Shown: in pieces, positions 60,945 through 64,000 of the stretch | How positions within the stretch are numbered: the stretch's first letter is position 1 | Layout of the letters: the number at the start of each line of letters is the position of its first letter | Assembly: GCA_947476185.1 (NCBI GenBank) | Contig: CANJPX010000005.1 | Span: 39,813-103,812 of the forward strand | DNA from: Bacteroidota bacterium | GTDB taxonomy: Bacteria; Bacteroidota; Bacteroidia; 2-12-FULL-35-15 | Direction: 5' to 3' | Length of the DNA stretch: 64,000 nt | Program-made: the position numbers and the translations under genes | The notes under the pieces: model-generated | What the model was told of the DNA's origin: nothing | The model's database searches: none | The model's input: the letters and a program-made list of their open reading frames with translations, nothing else

Positions 60945-62660
60945 TTACTCCAGCTTCATATCTTTTACATTGAGCTGTAGGGAAACCTTTCCATTGTATT
61001 CGTTCTCTTCGATGGCGTAACAGGCAGAAAATGTTTTTTTGCGAAGCACCTCGTCAAAATGCTGTGCTTGCGAAAATGCGATGGACGAAAATGTTTCCTT
61101 TTGTATTTTTGCTTGTTGAATGTCCATTTTCAAATGATTATTTCCAACGATGCGCACATATCCTTTATCCACAAGGTTTTTGCTCATAAATACAGGTGAC
61201 ATATTTCCCGGACCGAAAGGTTCAAACTGTTTTAATATTCTGAAAAATTTAGGTGTGATGTCGGATAAATTTAATTCAGCATCGATGGCAATTTCGGGGA
61301 TCAACATATGATCTTCGATGGTTGCGGAAACTACTTCTTCAAATTTTTGTTGAAAGGCTGCAAGGTTTTCCAATTTCAAGGTTAATCCTGCCGCGTATTT
61401 ATGTCCGCCAAATTGTTCCAACAGCTCCGAACATGCTTCGATGGCATCGTAAACATCGAAATCTTTTACAGAACGAGCCGAGCCTGTAGCCTTTCCGTTG
61501 GATTCGGTAAGCACAATTGTAGGACGATAATATTTTTCTGTTAAGCGGGAAGCCACAATTCCGATAACACCTTTGTGCCAATCGGCATGAAACAAAACGG
61601 TGGATTTACGATTGATTAATTCTTCATTTTCATCGATCATACTTAAGGCTTGTTGTGTGATATTTACATCCAAGACTCTGCGTTCGGTATTTGAGGTATT
61701 GATATTTATTCCGGATAATTTTGCATCGACATGATTATCCGATACTAAAAGTGCGACAGCATTTCTACCCGTCTCGATCCTTCCGGCAGCATTGATGCGG
61801 GGACCAACAGTAAAAACGAGTTCGTTCATGGTAACCTCTTTTTTTATGTTTGCCAGATCCAAAATTGCTTTTATTCCTTTGCGCGGAGCTTTATTTATTT
61901 CCTGTAATCCGAAATAACACAGCGCTCTATTTTCACCAACAATGGGAACAAGGTCAGAAGCTATTGAAATAGCAGTAAGATCGAGATACTGCACAAGTTC
62001 TTCGAATGGAATATTATTTTTTTGCGAATACGCTTGCACCAATTTAAATCCGACACCGCAACCACATAATTCATCAAATGGATACGAGCAGTCGTTACGT
62101 TTGGGGTCGAGAACCGCAATAGCAGCAGGCAATGTATCTCCCGGACGATGGTGATCACAGATAATAAAATCGATGTTACGTTCATTTGCGTATGCCACTT
62201 TATCAATAGCTTTTATTCCGCAATCGAGTGCAATGATCAGCGAGAAATTATTTTCTTTTGCGAAATCGATTCCCAGAAATGAAATGCCGTAACCTTCGGT
62301 ATAACGGTCGGGAATATAATAATCAATATGTCCTTCTGTATCCGGCAAGGTTTTCAAAAAAGAATATACGAGTGAAACAGCAGTTGTTCCATCAACATCA
62401 TAATCGCCATACACCAATATTTTTTCTTTGGCAGAGATAGCCTTCTCCAATCTTTCAATGGCAATATCCATATCCTTCATTAAAAAAGGATCATGTAGAT
62501 CAGTTAAGGAAGGGCGGAAAAATTTTTTTGCATCCTCGTAACTTGTGATCTCACGTTGCACCAATAAATTCGCCAACACTTTTTCAATCTTCAGTTCTTC
62601 TGCCAAACGTTTAACAATAGCTTCATCAACACCCGACTTTATACTCCAACGTTTTTCCAT
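60945..62660 (-). CDS. recJ: Single-stranded-DNA-specific exonuclease RecJ
   Basis: 571-residue 5'-3' ssDNA exonuclease used in recombination and repair. DHH domain motifs: DYDVDGTTA (86-94, metal ligands), LDCGIK (Asp146), CDHHRPG (Asp169-His170-His171), then PRINAAGRI and the DHHA1/OB part with GIVASRLTEKYYRPTIVL, GSARSVKDFDVYDA, FGGHKYAAGLTL. Length equals the E. coli protein (577). Single gene with its own terminator; a 230-nt spacer separates it from the TraB-like gene. Confidence 0.95.
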   Translation of the reverse strand: MEKRWSIKSGVDEAIVKRLAEELKIEKVLANLLVQREITSYEDAKKFFRPSLTDLHDPFLMKDMDIAIERLEKAISAKEKILVYGDYDVDGTTAVSLVYSFLKTLPDTEGHIDYYIPDRYTEGYGISFLGIDFAKENNFSLIIALDCGIKAIDKVAYANERNIDFIICDHHRPGDTLPAAIAVLDPKRNDCSYPFDELCGCGVGFKLVQAYSQKNNIPFEELVQYLDLTAISIASDLVPIVGENRALCYFGLQEINKAPRKGIKAILDLANIKKEVTMNELVFTVGPRINAAGRIETGRNAVALLVSDNHVDAKLSGININTSNTERRVLDVNITQQALSMIDENEELINRKSTVLFHADWHKGVIGIVASRLTEKYYRPTIVLTESNGKATGSARSVKDFDVYDAIEACSELLEQFGGHKYAAGLTLKLENLAAFQQKFEEVVSATIEDHMLIPEIAIDAELNLSDITPKFFRILKQFEPFGPGNMSPVFMSKNLVDKGYVRIVGNNHLKMDIQQAKIQKETFSSIAFSQAQHFDEVLRKKTFSACYAIEENEYNGKVSLQLNVKDMKLE

Positions 62661-63499
62661 ATCAATTATTTATTGCTAAATTAATGAAATACATCCATTT
62701 TTTTTCGATACTAACGAATTGAACAAAATATTATAATTAAAGCACTGACTTACAAAACAATAAATTCTAACCTGAACCTATTTTAACTTCCATAATTGTT
62801 GTTTTTTAAGGAAATCTAAAAAATTACAAAAATTATTATTCCTTGTCTGAAAAAGATTTCCCAATTCAGGAACCCCACATGCAAATATGATAAATGAACA
62901 CTACTAATTCGAATCGAAATTTCGACTACACTATAAACTGTTCATCCTCCGATAAAAAACCTCGCTTATTATTTCGAATACTAACTGCGTTTGCAATAAA
63001 AAACACATTTATATCTTCCTTCTCAATTTCTAAAAAAAATTAAGAAAAATTATGTGTCAATTAAGCTTAATTAAAAAAATAAAATTTGACATATATTCGT
63101 TTATCGCATTCGAAGTCAAAATGATTTAAATGATTAATAAATTAAAAAGAGGGCTAGCCCCCTATATTTCAAAAAATATAAAATATACACTGAAATTAAG
63201 GAACGTTGATAGAAATAAAACTTAAAAAAAACTAGAACATCATTTTTTTATACTACATTTATCGCTCATAAAATATGACATGTATCATGTTTGCATTAAA
63301 AAGATGGCTCTCCCCTATCTCGTAAACAGTTCATAAAATATTCACAGCAGTAGTTGTTTTTCATTTATAGTATTAGGATTATTTTAATCCCAATTGCGAT
63401 AAAATAGCAATGTTTTAAGTGTTCTTGTGGATATAATTTGGTTCTAAATTTAGCTGATTATCTGGTGATTAATTAATCGAATGTTAATTTAAAAAAACA
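62661..63499. other. 839-bp AT-rich intergenic region
   Basis: No frame with coding character on either strand. Contents: a 14-bp palindrome AATTAAGCTTAATT (63059-63072); two related motifs TAAAAAGAGGGCTAGCCCCC (63143) and TAAAAAGATGGCTCTCCCCT (63297), each reading on the minus strand as a short hairpin followed by TTTTT; and one DnaA-box-like TGTGGATAT (near 63427). It presumably contains the promoters of recJ (minus) and of the P-domain gene (plus). Confidence 0.5.
63143..63318 (-). repeat. Pair of related hairpin-plus-T motifs
   Basis: Minus strand: AGGGGGCTAGCCCTCTTTTT (63162-63143) and GGGGAGAGCCATCTTTTT (63314-63297). Both have a short G-rich stem followed by five Ts, 154 bp apart. They look like weak terminators but no minus-strand gene precedes either. 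Confidence 0.4.
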
Positions 63500-64000
63500 A
63501 TGAAAACAAAACTACTTACACTCTTATCTTCTATAGTAATATTTACATCAAATGCACAAACCTTTACAAATACTACTGGAGGGAGCATCACAGATGACAA
63601 TGTTTACAACAACTATCCGATACCTGTTAGTGGTTTGTCAACTGCTATAAATACGAGCACATTTGGAATAGAATCAATTACTATAAATGTATTACATACT
63701 AATGACGTGGATCTTAGAATGAAATTACAATCGCCAGCCGGTTCAATTTATGTACTTACATCATTTGCCGGAGGAACAGGAGACAATTATACAAATACAG
63801 TTTTTAACGATTCGGCAACAACCTTAATTAGTAGTGGCATGGCTCCTTTCACAGGTATTTTCAAACCTACCGAAGCCTTAGCATCCTTTAATAATGGGCA
63901 AAATCCGAATGGAACTTGGAATTTAATGATTCGAGATCAAACAGTAACTGAAGTCGGAAATGTCATTTCCTGGAGTATAAAATTTAGTAATACACCAGCA
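63500..64000 (+). CDS. Secreted protein with proprotein-convertase P-domain (3'-truncated)
   Basis: The frame is open from the ATG at 63500 to the window end (167 codons). A signal peptide (MKTKLLTLLSSIVIFTSNAQ) is followed directly by a P/Homo-B-type jelly roll: FGIESITINVLHTNDVDLRM, KLQSPAGSIYVLTSFAGGTG, DNYTNTVFNDSATT, then FKPTEALASFNNGQNPNGTW and NLMIRDQ. That order (DLRM-x-L-x-SP-x-G, NDxA, L-x-x-FNGxNPNGTW, D) is the domain's hallmark. In convertases the P-domain follows a subtilisin domain; here it is N-terminal with no protease in front, as in many large Bacteroidota adhesins. A T9SS sorting domain is expected beyond the window but not seen. Confidence 0.85.
   Translation, partial: MKTKLLTLLSSIVIFTSNAQTFTNTTGGSITDDNVYNNYPIPVSGLSTAINTSTFGIESITINVLHTNDVDLRMKLQSPAGSIYVLTSFAGGTGDNYTNTVFNDSATTLISSGMAPFTGIFKPTEALASFNNGQNPNGTWNLMIRDQTVTEVGNVISWSIKFSNTPA

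Noticed and set aside
62661..63499. Replication origin in the AT-rich gap
   Set aside because: Only one approximate DnaA box (TGTGGATAT), no cluster and no dnaA/dnaN nearby.

Overview
The window is AT-rich chromosomal DNA from a free-living or environmental member of the Bacteroidota. I infer this from type IX secretion (T9SS) C-terminal sorting domains on at least seven proteins, a PorP/SprF-family protein, a SusC-like TonB receptor with an N-terminal carboxypeptidase-regulatory domain, a LytS/LytTR pair with a two-component-regulator propeller, long-form IspG, a three-subunit succinate:quinone oxidoreductase, start codons preceded by A-rich rather than GGAGG sequence, and promoter-like TTTG/TAnnTTTG boxes. 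I see no rRNA, tRNA, CRISPR array, phage or transposase. Genus cannot be told from the sequence alone.

Layout. 1-9.3 kb: end of an OmpA-type envelope protein, a small lipoprotein, a 2TM protein, a TonB receptor, two T9SS cargo proteins and ispG. 9.4-14.4 kb: a DMT transporter and the suf operon (sufA-B-C-D, minus strand), whose promoter region carries a clear palindromic operator candidate. 14.7-19 kb: three polyprenol-linked-sugar or GT-C type membrane glycosylation genes. 19-24.4 kb: thiL, then a propeller histidine kinase with its LytTR regulator and an unlisted 56-residue membrane peptide. 24.5-32.6 kb: a helical-repeat protein, two large T9SS cargo proteins and an 81-residue protein that is essentially a stand-alone sorting domain. 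32.6-34.8 kb: alpha/beta hydrolase and aminopeptidase P. 35-42 kb: two paralogous T9SS type B surface proteins on either side of a PorP/SprF gene. 42.5-46 kb: sdhCAB. 46-50 kb: a C2-like lipoprotein and a sulfide/persulfide operon (TauE-like exporter, CstB-like persulfide dioxygenase-rhodanese, periplasmic rhodanese). 50-53 kb: glutaryl-CoA dehydrogenase and a lytic transglycosylase. 53-62.7 kb: dnaG, an AAA+ ATPase/DUF4143 cassette, a giant TraB/GumN-type protein and recJ. 62.7-64 kb: a long AT-rich gap and the start of a P-domain secreted protein that runs off the window.

The most unusual spot is 55.28-57.09 kb. The ATPase gene sits between two diverged copies of the same roughly 126-bp gene tail: the genuine 3' end of the TraB-like gene on the right and a 41-codon relic of a homologous gene right after dnaG on the left. 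Most differences are synonymous or conservative, so the relic comes from a once-functional homologue. Upstream of the ATPase are four copies of TTACCCTAACTTTG phased every 32-33 bp. Other second-look items are the suf operator, two hairpins sharing a 16-nt core (24.1 and 26.5 kb), and several degenerate dispersed intergenic repeats, one apparently absorbed into the dnaG coding sequence.
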